64,000 bases of DNA from positions 186,001 to 250,000 of the forward strand of contig NGBS01000296.1 in the NCBI GenBank assembly GCA_002245135.1. The letters are read 5' to 3'. Numbering within the stretch: position 1 is the stretch's first letter; each line of letters begins with the position of its first letter. The notes under the pieces are model-generated. The model saw only the letters and a list, made by a program, of their open reading frames with translations, was not told where the DNA came from and did no database searches. This stretch comes from Proteromonas lacertae. Taxonomy: Eukaryota > Sar > Bigyra > Opalinata > Proteromonadidae. Both the position numbers and the translations under genes were made by a program. Shown here piece by piece: positions 41,740 through 54,586 of this stretch.

Positions 41740-44700
41740 ATGATATTCTACTCTCGAATATTACAATCTGATACTATAGTATTTTTGTTGTTTTATTTTT
41801 ATAGATAAAAGAAAGAGTAAAAAAGAGTGATTTCGAGATCGAAGTTGTAGTAAAGCATGAAAATGAGATGAAAGAGATAAAAATAATCAATGTTGATGGA
41901 ATAAAAGAAAAGAATGCGTTTAAATTCTATGAGAAAACCTCTTTATTGTTAGAATGCTGTTCTTCCTTCATCTATCCATTTCAAATCTTTCAACTGAATA
42001 ATTACAGTGAATATATGTTAATATGGAGAGAATATTACTTAAGAGACTTGGAAAAGATAATCCAGAATAAATGCTTGTCAAGTGATGCTATTTGTAAAAT
42101 AATATGTGTAGTATGTGATACATTGATGATGTTAAGTGAATGTGTAGTAGTAGTGAGTAATTTGAAGAGTAGTAACATAATATGTGAAGAAGATAACAGA
42201 ATAAAGTTATGTGATTTATGTTTAGATACTTTAAGAAAAGAAGAAGATATGAGAATATACGATATATGCTTTACAAGTCCAGAAGAGCTGTTAGGATTAG
42301 AAATGAATGATGGAAGTGTGATTTGGTCAATTGGTTGTATATTATATGAAATGATTTGTAAGAAATTACCATTTTCTGAAGATGATTCAAAAACAGAAAC
42401 AATCAAGAACATACTAAAAAATGAGTATAATAAAGAATTAATAAGAGATGATGAGATAATAGATATTATAGAAAGAACATTGAAAATGGGAAAAGAAGAT
42501 AGAATGAATTTGAAAGAGTTGAGAAAAGAAGTAATAAAAGTGAGTAGATTTTTGAGAGATATAGAAAATAATTATCAGATATTAAATGAAAGAAAAGAAA
42601 TATTATTCAAAAGTGATGATAATATTGTGATACTTCCAATAACATTTCCATTAGACTACTATTGTAAAAGCAGTAAATGGGAGATTATCCGAGATAAATT
42701 TATAGAATTATATAAATACAAACCTAACAATAGAATATTATCGATATTACTGATGATGAAATTATGGAGAGATGAATCAATAAAAAATAAAATAAAATAT
42801 CAAATCCATCACGAATGTAAAAGAAGAAATTTAGATGAAATGATATTTAATATTCATAATAATGAAAATGATAAAGATATTATAGAATGTGATTTAAAAT
42901 GTATTTGTTTATGTAAAGAAGGAATAAAATACTTCTTTAGAATAATGAGATTAATCAATCCAACAAAATTCAAATTTGGTATAATTCTAAGTGATTTATT
43001 TATATAGATTGGCTTAATATTCCAGTCAAACATCAATCATTATTTGGATCATTATTTTCTCAATTAACAAATCTTGAAGAATTATATTTGTTAGGTTGTT
43101 CATTTTATTAAATCATTTGTTAAATCAATTCCATTCATGAAATTGAAATATGTAAATCTTTCATGTATTTCATGTTCTTAGTTTATTTTGAAACAGGTAA
43201 TCCAATTGGTCTAGTAAGCTTCACATTATTAATTCCATATTTACATTTATTGATTGATAGATATGATTTGGATTTATCAGGAATGAATTTAGATGATGAA
43301 TCAATGATATTATTATCAAAAGAATTATATAAATATCCAAATCTAAAGAAAATAGATGTTCGTACAAATGATAATATTCATTCAAAAGGATTAAAAGCTT
43401 TATTCTCCAAATTTTCTATTTCCAAAATATTATTCCATTTTAATGAAAATAAAGAATTGCTGATAGATAAAAGCATTCCAGAAATAATAGAATACATCAG
43501 ATATTTAGATTTGATTAATTTAGAAATAGATGATGGTTTTTTCAAATCATTCATTACTTTAAGATTAAATGAATTAAGAGAAATTGGAAGACTAGATTTA
43601 AGAAGTATAACTTGATGTTTTTCTATTGTTTAGATAATCGACTAACAAGTAAAAGTATAGAAATACTGATTGACAATCTATCTTCATTAACTAATCTTAA
43701 AAATATACTGTTAAGTGGAAATGAAATAGGAGATAAAGGAATGGAATTATTATCTCCACATTTGGAAATATTAATGTATAATAATGTGATAAATTGTTCC
43801 AGTATAATAATAGTAATATATATTTTATAGACATGGGATTAACTTCAATTGGATTGAGGTATTTAGTTGATGGTTTAAAGAATATTGATGAGAAGATAAA
43901 GCTTTATATATACGATAACAAAATTGATTCACAAGGAATAGAATATCTGATGAATTATATTAAAAAGAATAATAATATTGAAAAGATATACATTCACAGT
44001 ATGTTTATATTTTTATTCTATTAGATAATCCGATTGGTAATAATGGATTTAAGTTGTTATTGAAGAAAATAAATAAGTTTATAGATTATCATAACATATG
44101 TTTGAGTAATATATCAATAGATGATGAAAGTGTAATGTTATTAACAAATAAAATAGATTCACTTGGAGATTGTAGAGTTATAGGACTACAAGGAAATGAA
44201 ATACATATGGATGGACTAAAAGCAATTTGTGAAAAATCATCAGAAAATGAATATCTATTTATAGAAATGAAATGTTCTGAATGGACTAATGAAGAATTGG
44301 AATGTTATTTGAAATACTGTATTAACAAGAAAAGATACTATTATGATTTTTCAAGTATAAATTGTATTTTGTAAATTAAATAGATATGAATCTGAATGAT
44401 TCTCATATTAAATTGATTAAAAACAGTGATTATGCAGAAATTGATTTATCGAATAATAAAATAAGTGGAAAAGGTTTAAAAGAATTAACAGATTGTATTG
44501 CAAATACAGTAGAGTATATATCAATACATCATAACAATATTGGAGATGAAGGAGTAGAGATAATATGTAAAAATATAGATAAATTCATTGATTGTAATGA
44601 TGAAGGAAGATCACTAGTGTTTAACAGTATTTTAATAAATAAAATATAATATAATAGATATAGAGATGAGTGAAAAAGGTTTAACAATGCTAATAGAAAG

Positions 44701-44959
44701 ATTAAAAGATCATAAACCAATAAAAGTTATGAATATATCAGGAAATGTGTTAAATGAAAGTGAATTAAGACTGATGAAAGAGAATGAAGAAATCTTTGAA
44801 GAATTAGATGAATTAACAATAACAATAAAAGAGAATATAAATCAATCAGAATTAAAATCATTTTTAGATATATTTTCATATATAATAAAAATCAAGATAA
44901 ATGGAATTTCAGAAGAAGAAAAGAAAGAATTATCAAAAGAATTCTCTAATATAGAATAG
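41740..44959 (+). CDS. Pseudokinase-LRR protein A
   Basis: Exon 1 (41740-41778) and a 27-nt intron lead to a kinase-like domain. The catalytic loop reads VSNLKSSNII where HRDLKxxN is expected and the DFG position reads DLC, so Asp and Gly are missing; the glycine loop is also absent. The C-lobe SPEEL and IWSIGCILYEM are kept. An array of leucine-rich repeats follows, with introns at 43604-43633, 43802-43830, 43999-44024, 44355-44383 and 44626-44656. Frame zero stops at TAA 43109-43111; homology resumes in the +1 frame. Compared with copy B it also lacks about 10 nt just before. It may be decaying. Confidence 0.65.
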
Positions 44960-45028
44960 CTGACTAATAAATTATTATTGTTTTTGTTTATATTGGAGAA
45001 AATTTTATATAAAAAACAAAGAAAAAAT
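43282..45028. repeat. 1,747-bp tract almost identical to 57699-59445, inverted
   Basis: Both copies have the same length with no indel seen, and I noticed only about four base differences, while the kinase halves upstream are far more diverged. The tract starts inside an LRR exon and runs about 70 bp past the stop. It suggests conversion or very recent inverted duplication. Confidence 0.8.
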
Positions 45029-45047
45029 AAGATTATATTAAAATATC

Positions 45048-45316
45048 TCACTTTTTCACAGACTTTGATTCCTTAAACAACACATGCTGACGAACAATTG
45101 GATCATACTATACAAACATCACTTCTATTAGTTATACTTTTATAAATGATAATTTTTCTGTGACATTTGCTGGATTTCTTCTAGCCATATATGAAAACCT
45201 AACGATATATAACTCAATCAGGAAATACCCTGTACCAGCACAGCTTATAAGTTTAACAATAAATGTTTTTACCTATTAAACATTAAATTAAATCACAAAT
45301 ATACCTTCTTTGCCAT
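45048..45316 (-). CDS. Mitochondrial ribosomal protein bL33m
   Basis: Four tiny exons. ATG at 45316 gives a 12-nt first exon (MAKK); introns of about 31, 30 and 35 nt follow. The product of about 58 residues reads VKTFIVKLISCAGTGF, ARRNP, EKLSFIKYDPIVRQHVLFKE, the classic bL33 sequence. It is part of the large mitochondrial subunit. The first bases are 46 bp from a divergent small basic protein gene. Finding it required splicing, because no long open frame exists. Confidence 0.85.
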
Positions 45317-45362
45317 GATTTTCAAAATTGAATTGTCAAACCTACAATCAAGCTTTTAGAAA

Positions 45363-45772
45363 ATGAATTTTATAAAACCATTGATTTCTTCTTCTTCAAA
45401 ACTTGTTTCATCAAATTATTTATATTTTGGAAAAGAAGTGTTCTCTTCTCATCCTATAAGTGCAGTCTTTGAAGTTACAATTGAAAATTCAACAAATTTA
45501 GTATTATTCTACTTTTTTATGTAATATAGGATAGAGAAAATATGCGTGCAAATATGTTAACCACAACTGTAATACAAAGACCATCTGTATTTTTTTTATT
45601 CAAGTAATATGCAATATAGAGATATATAACTCCTACCACATTGAAAAATAAACGTAGAAACAGAAGATCTATAATTGCTGCTAATCGTCTTATCAATAAA
45701 GCTCAACAATTACAAGAAGAAGTTGAATTAAAGAAAATGAAAGGAGATATAGATGATCCATTTGCTTTTTAG
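45363..45772 (+). CDS. Small basic protein, possibly mitochondrial
   Basis: ATG at 45363 opens MNFIKPLISSSSKLVSS, a basic Ser-rich presequence-like start. Introns near 45503-45531 and 45590-45621 rejoin the frame. The C-terminal part has LKNKRRNRRSIIAANRLINK, then an acidic end (GDIDDPFAF) before TAG. About 115 residues. Basic helix and divergent promoter with bL33m hint at a mitochondrial ribosome subunit, but I do not recognise the family. Confidence 0.55.
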
Positions 45773-45885
45773 TATTTAATTTGTTTATATTTATTAAGAA
45801 ATATCAAAAAATATAAAATTGTTGTGTTTAATTACGAATTATTTATAATTATCTAAAGAATAGGACAATCGAATCATATGAAGTA

Positions 45886-48800
45886 TTAATACTTCTTTGA
45901 TCTTAAACAATATTCAACTATTTCATCAGTTGTTAACACATCATTCGATGCATCAGGTAATTTAATCTCAGGTCTTCTAGGTGGTGAAGAAATAGATCTA
46001 TTTTTATGATTATTATGATAATAACTAGGTAATTCAGTGTCATTTGAAACGATATATTTTGTATTTGGTTGTATTTTCTGTGGAATTTGAGGTGGTAAGA
46101 ATTGATTATTACTCAAACTTCGTTTGTTGGTTAAACTTGATCCACGTATTCTTGGAGTAGTCTATAATCATAATAAATAAATAAATAAGATACAATTGAA
46201 TCATCACTATCTTTTGACTTAACTGTAGACCTTAAAAAGTAATTATTTGGAATAAAACTATCATCATTATCATTGTAATTCTGATTAGGTAAAACCAACA
46301 CATTATTATTATTATTGATAGATTGTATTGGTTGAATAGCATAATTAAGTCCAATTGGATCAACTGTAGATCTTTCACCATATCCAATCAGCCCAGTTGG
46401 TATTTGATTATTTGATTTAATACAATTAATTACTTCTAACCATTTACTCTTTTCTAGAATATTCTTACATCTTAGAATGAAAGTAAATGTGTTATTACTC
46501 TTTGCTGTGTAGAATGGAGTGCCATAAATATCATTTTCTATTAATACATTGATTAATATTGTATTATTATTATTCTTAATTCCATGAGCTGGACATTCCA
46601 AGTTTTGAATGGATATCAGTTTAATATATTCTTGGATTTCTACAAACACATTTCCTTGAGCTGTAATTTGACAACTATTATACACTAATATTTCATAAGG
46701 TGAATCTACTAATACCATATAAAACTTCTATAATAATAATAATAATATAAATATAAATATGTAATTATACTCTCCATGATTTCATATTAATATACATCTC
46801 TACATACCCTTGTATAATATTCGTTCTATTTCTCATTTCAGTGATTGATGGAATTGGTAAAGCAACTGTTCTATTGTTATTATTATTATTGATTTGTGAA
46901 TGAACGGTTTTCATCTGATCAATTGCAGCAAAACCTTTTCGAATTATACTCTTTGATCTTTTTACTTCATTTAAATGTTTATAATATAAGAATATCACCA
47001 TTATTATAAACAACAAGAGTAATAACAACAACATCAATATTAAAACCCAAGCCCATGTTGGAAATCCTTCATCTTTATTAGATTCAGATACCTTAACAAT
47101 ATTCTCATCAACTGTATAGTTACAATCACCTCTACTATTGGATTTATCTTCATATATTTCACAATAATCATTACCATGAATTGGAACAAATATTTCAGTT
47201 GATGGAGTTGATTCATCATTAATATAAATAGATGAATCAAATGATGAAGTATTATAGAATTCAGAGAAAGGATTGTGAATTAGTTTATATATTTCATATC
47301 TAATTTGAGATAATACTAATTCTCTTGGAATCTCACCTAATCTTTGTATATCACATATTAAACTGAAGTTATAATATAATTTTGTTAGTATATAAGAAGG
47401 TATATTACATTCAGTTGAGATATTGTAATACTTGCTATTCAATATATCGTTTAATCTATCAGTTAACTCTTTTTCAAATACATATACATCTTTATTACTC
47501 AATTCACTGTTATTCTATTGATAATATAATAGTATAGTATAATACATATAATAATATATTCATATTTAATCTTAATAAACATGATATTTCAATCCCTTCA
47601 CATATTCCACAACCATCAACATAATTAACACAAAATGATCCATTTCCACCAACTATATAATCATCTGGAATTGTCATTGTGTCTTCTAAATAAATAATAA
47701 GAAATATATATATATATATATATATACTGTTTATTACAGTGGAAGTATTACTCCAAACTGTGAGAGATATTGGTAATGAATCAATATTCTTCCATGTTTT
47801 AGGTTCTATTATAAATGGTAATCTTAATCCATTTCCATTAATAACTGTAAAGTTATCAAATACAATTTGATTATTATCAATTCTACAGTTTATACTACTC
47901 GATATTTGGTTACTACTATATGATGATTTTATATAGATTGATGAGGTTTGAGATGTCAAGCTAAATGGACATTCACTAGTTGTATTAATGAATGATAAAT
48001 CCAAAGTCTCATTGTATCTCCATATATCAACAATAATTTTCGTTCTATTACTAATAAATCCATCAATTAATATAGGCAATGGGTAATGCAATAATAAATA
48101 ATTCTTATTACTATTATAATAATTATTAATTGTAGTATCATCATCACCTGGTGTTGTACTAGGTGATGGAGTTGGTAAAGGATCTATATTGGGATATATT
48201 ACAAGTGTAATTGGTGTAAAAGTTTTTCCACCTGATGTACTACAAGATATATTATAATATCTAACTACTGGATTATCAATAGCATAAGTACCAGATATTT
48301 CACCATTATTACTATTATTATTAAATATTATACCGTGTGGTAAAATATCTGGTACTATACTAATACTATTTGGTTTACCTCCTGAGATAGTAGGTAAATA
48401 TGATTGATATTTATTAATAGTGAATATTAATGGATTTATGTTATATTCAATATAACATAAATGATCATATATTTGATAAGTAATTGTAGTAGTGTTACAA
48501 GTAGTTAAATAACAATATTCAACATCAAAACTTCCATTTTCATCTGTTATAACGTCATCTAACGTAACTATACCTGTTCGCTTATCAACTGTAAAGTTAT
48601 TATTATTAATATTGTTTACTTTTCTATAGTATAGAGTTGTATTAATGACAGGATATGATATTATATTTGAATTCTTTTGTATTACTATTGGATTATAAGA
48701 TATAAGTGGAAAATTATTATTGAGTGTATATTTTGGTGAAAATTTTCCACTATATATATCTTGTAATATTCTATTATTATTATTATTATTATTAACTACA

Positions 48801-51800
48801 TCACTTTTTATACCAAATTCATACCAATTCATATAATTCTCTTCATCAACAATATAATCATAATAACAACTACTTTGATATAAATCTATATCTTTACATA
48901 TTATAATATCATTCTTTATTTCTTCAATTATCTGATTTACATCTCCTTCTGTATAGTTGATTCTTACATATATTGTATAATTCTCATTAATTGGCTTTGT
49001 AAATTGTATTCTAAATCCATTATCTATTGTTATTACTGATGGTAAACTATTTATTGTATCTACCACATCACTGTTACTCAATGTTTGGACAATTTTTGTA
49101 ATACTATTCGTTTCAAATTCAACTCCACTGATAGAATAAGCATATGACAATTGTATTTCATAGAATGTAAATGGCATTAAATAATTAATAACATAATTAG
49201 CAGCAGTAGTCTCAATTTCAGTATATTCTTGATTGGTATTGTATAATTTATATTTAATTATTGAAAAAGAGAGTATGTCTTTACAACTAGTTGTATCCCA
49301 AGTCAATGATATTGATGAAGCACTAGGAATAGCTGTTAATACATCAATAGAGATATTACATTCCAACTTAATATTTGGTTTGTAATTATATATTGTATTT
49401 ACTTCACTTTTACCTATACTGTTGGTTGAATAGATTGTTATATTATATTCACTAGATGTATAGCAACTTAAATCATAACTTAGTATAGTTGGTAATAGAA
49501 CAATTTCATAGTTATTATTACTACCACTATTTTCACATATATATCCTGTTTCTGGTTCAATTATTATCGTATTATTAATTATGCTACTTCCTCTTGAATC
49601 TCCATTATTCCAAGTAAACTCTTTATTATTATTATTATTGATATTTAAATCAATTGGTTTTGTTGGTATAGTTGCAATTATATCACTTATATTATACAAT
49701 GATATTGTTCTTTCAGTTTCATTTTCCATATAACTCTCAAATATATAAAATATACCATACTCTACTGGAGATAGTGTAATATTAACAGGAACTTCAGTAT
49801 AATTCTTATTCAATAATAATGTTTTTCTATTTTCTTGATTATTATTCGTATAATAAAATAATGAATAATTTGTAGGTGACATGGTTGTTGGATCAAATTC
49901 AGGAATATTGAAATCAATTACAATCGTCTCATCTTTATCATAACTAATAGAATTAATAGTTATCATCGGTGGCACTATAATATTAAAATAAATAATTTTA
50001 AATAAATATACTAAACAATATTACTTCTTCAGGTGTTGTTGTTGGTTCTTCAGTAGTGGGTGGTAAAGTAGTCGGTTTAATTACACAGTTCACTTCATTA
50101 CTTGCTAAAGAGAAATCACTACATCCACTACTATTACAAGAAGATATAAAAAAAATAAAACTTCCATTTAATAACTGAGAAGATAAATCATATTCAAATG
50201 TAGCTGTATAATTCTGTGTAATTACAATTATTTCATCAGTTTTAGTGTTTTTACCAAATAATATGAATATATTTGCGTTAATAGGAAAACTTGTTACTAC
50301 GACTTTAACTAAGCCACAATTAGTGTATATATCACCTTCTATATGAATAGATGATGATGGTTTATCTGTTACTCTTTTCTTTTGCTGATATTCAACGGAT
50401 TCTAAGCTCATTTTACTTTCACCTAACTCATTAGTTGATGATAATGCAAATTTATGATTGGTGTTATTTAAACCACTGAAATTGAAATATTTAAATCCAA
50501 TTTCATCTTTATAATCAAAAACATCAATATTATTAATTCTAAATGTATAATTATATTCACATAGATCAGCAATGGTGTTATAATCACAAACATAAAACGT
50601 ATAGTAATCAATTGAAGCTTGATTATCATCAGGTTCTGCAAATATAACTGTACACTTTGTATAATCAACATCATATAAGTGATATATTTCTCTTATTCTA
50701 TCTGGTTTTTGTTTTTCAGTTTTAACTTCTAATATTTTAGTTGGAATATCACTCCAACCACATAACTTTTGACCATATATCAATTCTGCATCTGGACATT
50801 CATTATAAGCCAATACTTTTATTTGATATATTTTACCTTTTTCCAAATCAATATTTAATACATATTTATTATTGGTTGTAATTGAGTATTCTACTTCTAC
50901 AAAATAACCAAAATAAGGAGTGGTTTTATATAATATTTTGATAGTTTTATTAACTACACCGCCATTCCATTCTGGATTTATCTGTAATGTAATTGGGTCA
51001 TTATTTGTGTATTTTACACTGGGAGAAATTACCATATCTGGTCTAAATGGTGCAGTCATTCCACACTTTTTTTCACTTCTATCACTGTGGTCTTTTTCAT
51101 TTACACTTTGCATTCTATAACAATATTTAGAAAATTTGTTGAGAGAATCTACTACATAGGATAAATCTGTTAAATTTGTGATCTGGTACATATGTGCAAT
51201 ATCATCAGTATCGCCATAATAAACAATAATAGTGTATTTGGTAATTTTTAAACCTCCTGTATGAAATGGCTCAGTCCAATTTAATTTATGTTCAAATGGT
51301 CCATAGTATGAATCTAAATCAAACTCTGGAGGATCAGGTTTGCCAGGCTCAGTTTGACATTCAATTCTAATTTCATTGTTACATCCTAAATCATTACATA
51401 CAGAGAAGCTGAAAACAATATTATCACCTGCTACTAAACCAGTAACTTCATGTTCTACCATATCTAAAGATCCATCATATGGAATAGTGACATTTTTCTC
51501 TCCTGATAAAGAATCAGCAGTATATTTAATAAAATAATGTGTAATTGTTGGTTTGTTTAATATATCTACATGTTTTCTGAAACCCAATGAAATTTTAGTA
51601 TTTAAACCACTGTTGATACATTGCAATTGTGATTTGATATATTCATCAGGAACATTGTAGTAAAAAGGTTGCGATGGAAATGACGGATCACTTGTACCAT
51701 AATCATTAGTTGCTTTTATTGTATATTTAACAACATCTCCAAGTTTTAAATCACTTGTATTGTAGTAATAATAAGGTAACTTTATATCTTCAGTTTTATA

Positions 51801-53577
51801 AACACATGTAAGAGTAATTTCATTAGTATTTCTCGTTACTGAAGGACATATTGTGAAATTTGAAACTCTATCACCATTGTTATTTCCTTCATCATATTTA
51901 AACTTTAAATGTTCTTTATTTTCCCATTCAATGGTAGGATAAGTAGGTGGATCAGGTCCTATTCATCATAATTACATATATATATATATATATATACTAT
52001 CTGGTAATGTTTCAAATTCATATATTTCATCAGACCAATCACCATTATATAGAATCTTATTAACAGCTCTTACAGCTACATAATATGTAGTAGCAGGTAT
52101 CAAATTAGAAAAATTATAATATAAATTTAAAGCATCTACTTCAGTATAACTACTTTCTTTATCAACTGTATTATCTCGATTGATCCATATATGATACCTA
52201 TATTAAGTTATAATAATAATAATAAATCTATTTATACTTTATTATTTCAGAACCACCATTGAAAGGTTCTTCCCAGAATGCATCTGCTTTCCTTGCTTGA
52301 ATATTAGTGATATTCAATATCATTTTATCCGGAGCACTTGATAATGTTGTAAATGAACTGCTTAATGGAATACCAATACGGTAAATATCTGTATCAAATA
52401 GTGTAAAATCATTATCTTCATCTCCTTCAGGGAAATCGTAATTGTCATCAACAGCAGAGATATTATAATAATACTTTGTACCAGGTCTTAGATTCTCTAT
52501 TTTATATGTGAATTCTAATTGTGTTGGATCTGTTATTGTTACTACATAACTTGCATTCCAAGTGTCATTACGTATTTCTATTCTGAATTCAGTTATGTTG
52601 TAATAGGTTTCTGAAGCGTTGTAATTCTTTGGATAACTCCATTTAAATTTAACAGATCGTGAATCTGCCATTGGATTCATTCCACTTTTAGGCATTCCAG
52701 GTTCTATTCATATAATAAATAAATAAATAAATAATGATAATTATATACTTGTTGATATATTAACAGAATAAAAATCAGAATAGTAAGCATCATTAGTACC
52801 AAAACAAAATAAATTGTATTTTGTACCATGTGTTAGATCATCAGGTTTATATGTAATATTGTAGTCTGATATAGTGAGCAAACTACAATTGATTTTATGT
52901 TCTGCAAAACTTCGCATTTGGGTTTTTGCAAAAGTGATATTATCATCTTTCATTGTATAAACCCATGGTGGATAATTAGGTGGAATTCCGTAATGATATT
53001 TGTCACAATATACACCACCATGTAGAACCTGCGGGTTGATATTGATAATTATATCAGATGTGAATGGTGGTAAAAATGTTAATATAGGAATCGGAGTCTT
53101 ATACAAATCTAAGAAAAATTAATTAAATTGAAAAAATACATGTAGTAATTTCTTCTTTTGTATTACATATCCTTTTAGGATGCTCTGTATTTTTATTTGA
53201 ATAGCAATACAGGTAATAGGTATGGTTTGCTGTTAGATTATTGAACATCACTGTCACTGGTAATGTTTTTTCAATTTTTACAGTTTTTTTATGAGCACCT
53301 CCATCAATTTCTGATTTTAATTGAGTAATATCAGATGACTCACAGTTAAGAATTTCATACTCTAACAAATTACATGTAATTTCTGTTTCTATTCCTTCTG
53401 TACTTACTTCATCAAACACATCAACGGCTATAGTATCATTTTGAACGATTTTATTGGTTACATTCACTATTAAAGTAGAAATGAAATGATCATTTTAATT
53501 ATACCCTCTCCTTTTACTGCAAAACATGAAGAATATAAGATTGCTAAAATAAACAAAACTTTGAATGAGAAAACCAT
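45886..53577 (-). CDS. Giant FN3-repeat single-pass receptor with a cytosolic PH domain
   Basis: A signal peptide (MVFSFKVLFILAILYSSCF) is followed by about 2,000 extracellular residues made of fibronectin type III-like modules (for example the segments LNWTEPFHTGGLKITKYTI and AFWEEPFNGGSEIIKY), with many N-x-S/T sites. A PTTLPPTTEEPTTTPEE mucin-like spacer lies near 50070. A cysteine-rich GCGICEG stretch precedes the single membrane helix (WAWVLILMLLLLLLLFIIMV). The cytosolic part holds a PH-like domain (IQGYVEMYI, WRVKFYMVLVDSPYEILVY, KWLEVINCI) and a Pro-rich tail. It probably binds partners outside and membrane lipids or signalling proteins inside. Exons number ten or more; two introns carry (TA)n runs. 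Confidence 0.75.
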
Positions 53578-53653
53578 GAATTAAAAAACAAAAAATTCAA
53601 ACTGATGACGGTAATTTGTGTCAATTTGACCATAATTTATAATTTCTTTAAAT

Positions 53654-54476
53654 ATGATAAATCTAATGGAGTTAGCATTGAGATTTCCTTCTAAAGGTAT
53701 AGTACATATACTATAATTTAATTTTTAGGAATTGGATTTAAATTTTCTAGGAAATCTTGGAAGAACGCTAAATACGTAGAAATTCAAAGAGTCCTTCCTA
53801 AAACAGAAAAATATGGCAAAATATTTGGAATTACTTATGTTAGTATACATAGCTTAGTTATAGTTTAGATAATGAGCCAATAAATCGTTTTCCTGTTAGA
53901 ATTCATAGTTATGCAAAACATGATTGGATGGAATATAATAGATTATTAGAATTATTAAATGAAATAAAAGCTGAAGAAGGTAGTAAAATAGTCTCACCTA
54001 ATTTTATGCCTAAAGTAACAGATGCAATGGTAAAGAACAATGAAGCAGTAGATTCTCATAGTCAACAAGGAAGAATACTTAGATTAGAAAGAGACATATT
54101 CCAAATTCTTAATATGAGTGATAAAACAACAAAGAAATTAAATTCAAAAGAAGAATTAAACACCAAAATACTTGAATTAGAAATGTTGGTGAATACATTG
54201 ATAATGAATCAAATAAACACAAAAATCATTCCACCAGAGATGGAAGATATCATTCCTATGTCATCAGAAAAGGAATTAGATGGAATGAATCAATTAGATA
54301 ATGAAATTGAGCTACTGGATCAAAGAATAGAAGATTTAGAAAATAATTTGAATAAATACAGAGAATTAGAGAAATTACCAACGAAGAAAGAAGATTTAAA
54401 TAAAATGAACCCTGAAGAAGTGAAAAAATTAGAGAATGAACTGAAAACAATAGTTGGTGATTTGCCTTTGTTATAA
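53654..54476 (+). CDS. Mitochondrial ribosomal protein mS34-like with long coiled coil
   Basis: Exon 1 (MINLMELALRFPSKG) and two introns near 53699-53729 and 53843-53868 lead to GIGFKFSRKSW, YGKIFGITY and NRFPVRI. The order RFP, G-x-G-x-x-F-x-R-x-x-W and YGKxxG resembles mS34 (MRPS34). The remaining 180 residues are acidic and coiled-coil, much longer than the animal protein's tail. Assignment is moderate. The gene is divergent from the FN3 receptor (77 bp between starts). Confidence 0.5.
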
Positions 54477-54586
54477 TTAATAGTACTTATCTATTATTTT
54501 GTCTTATAATATTAGTCATGTTATATTTATATTTCATAAAACATGATATATTTAAAAGTATATAAGAAATTAATAAATCTCAACTT

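Noticed and set aside
44364-44383. A 20-nt intron in the LRR region
   Set aside because: An intron starting at 44355 (29 nt) also keeps frame and matches the a|at Asn position of the other LRR introns.
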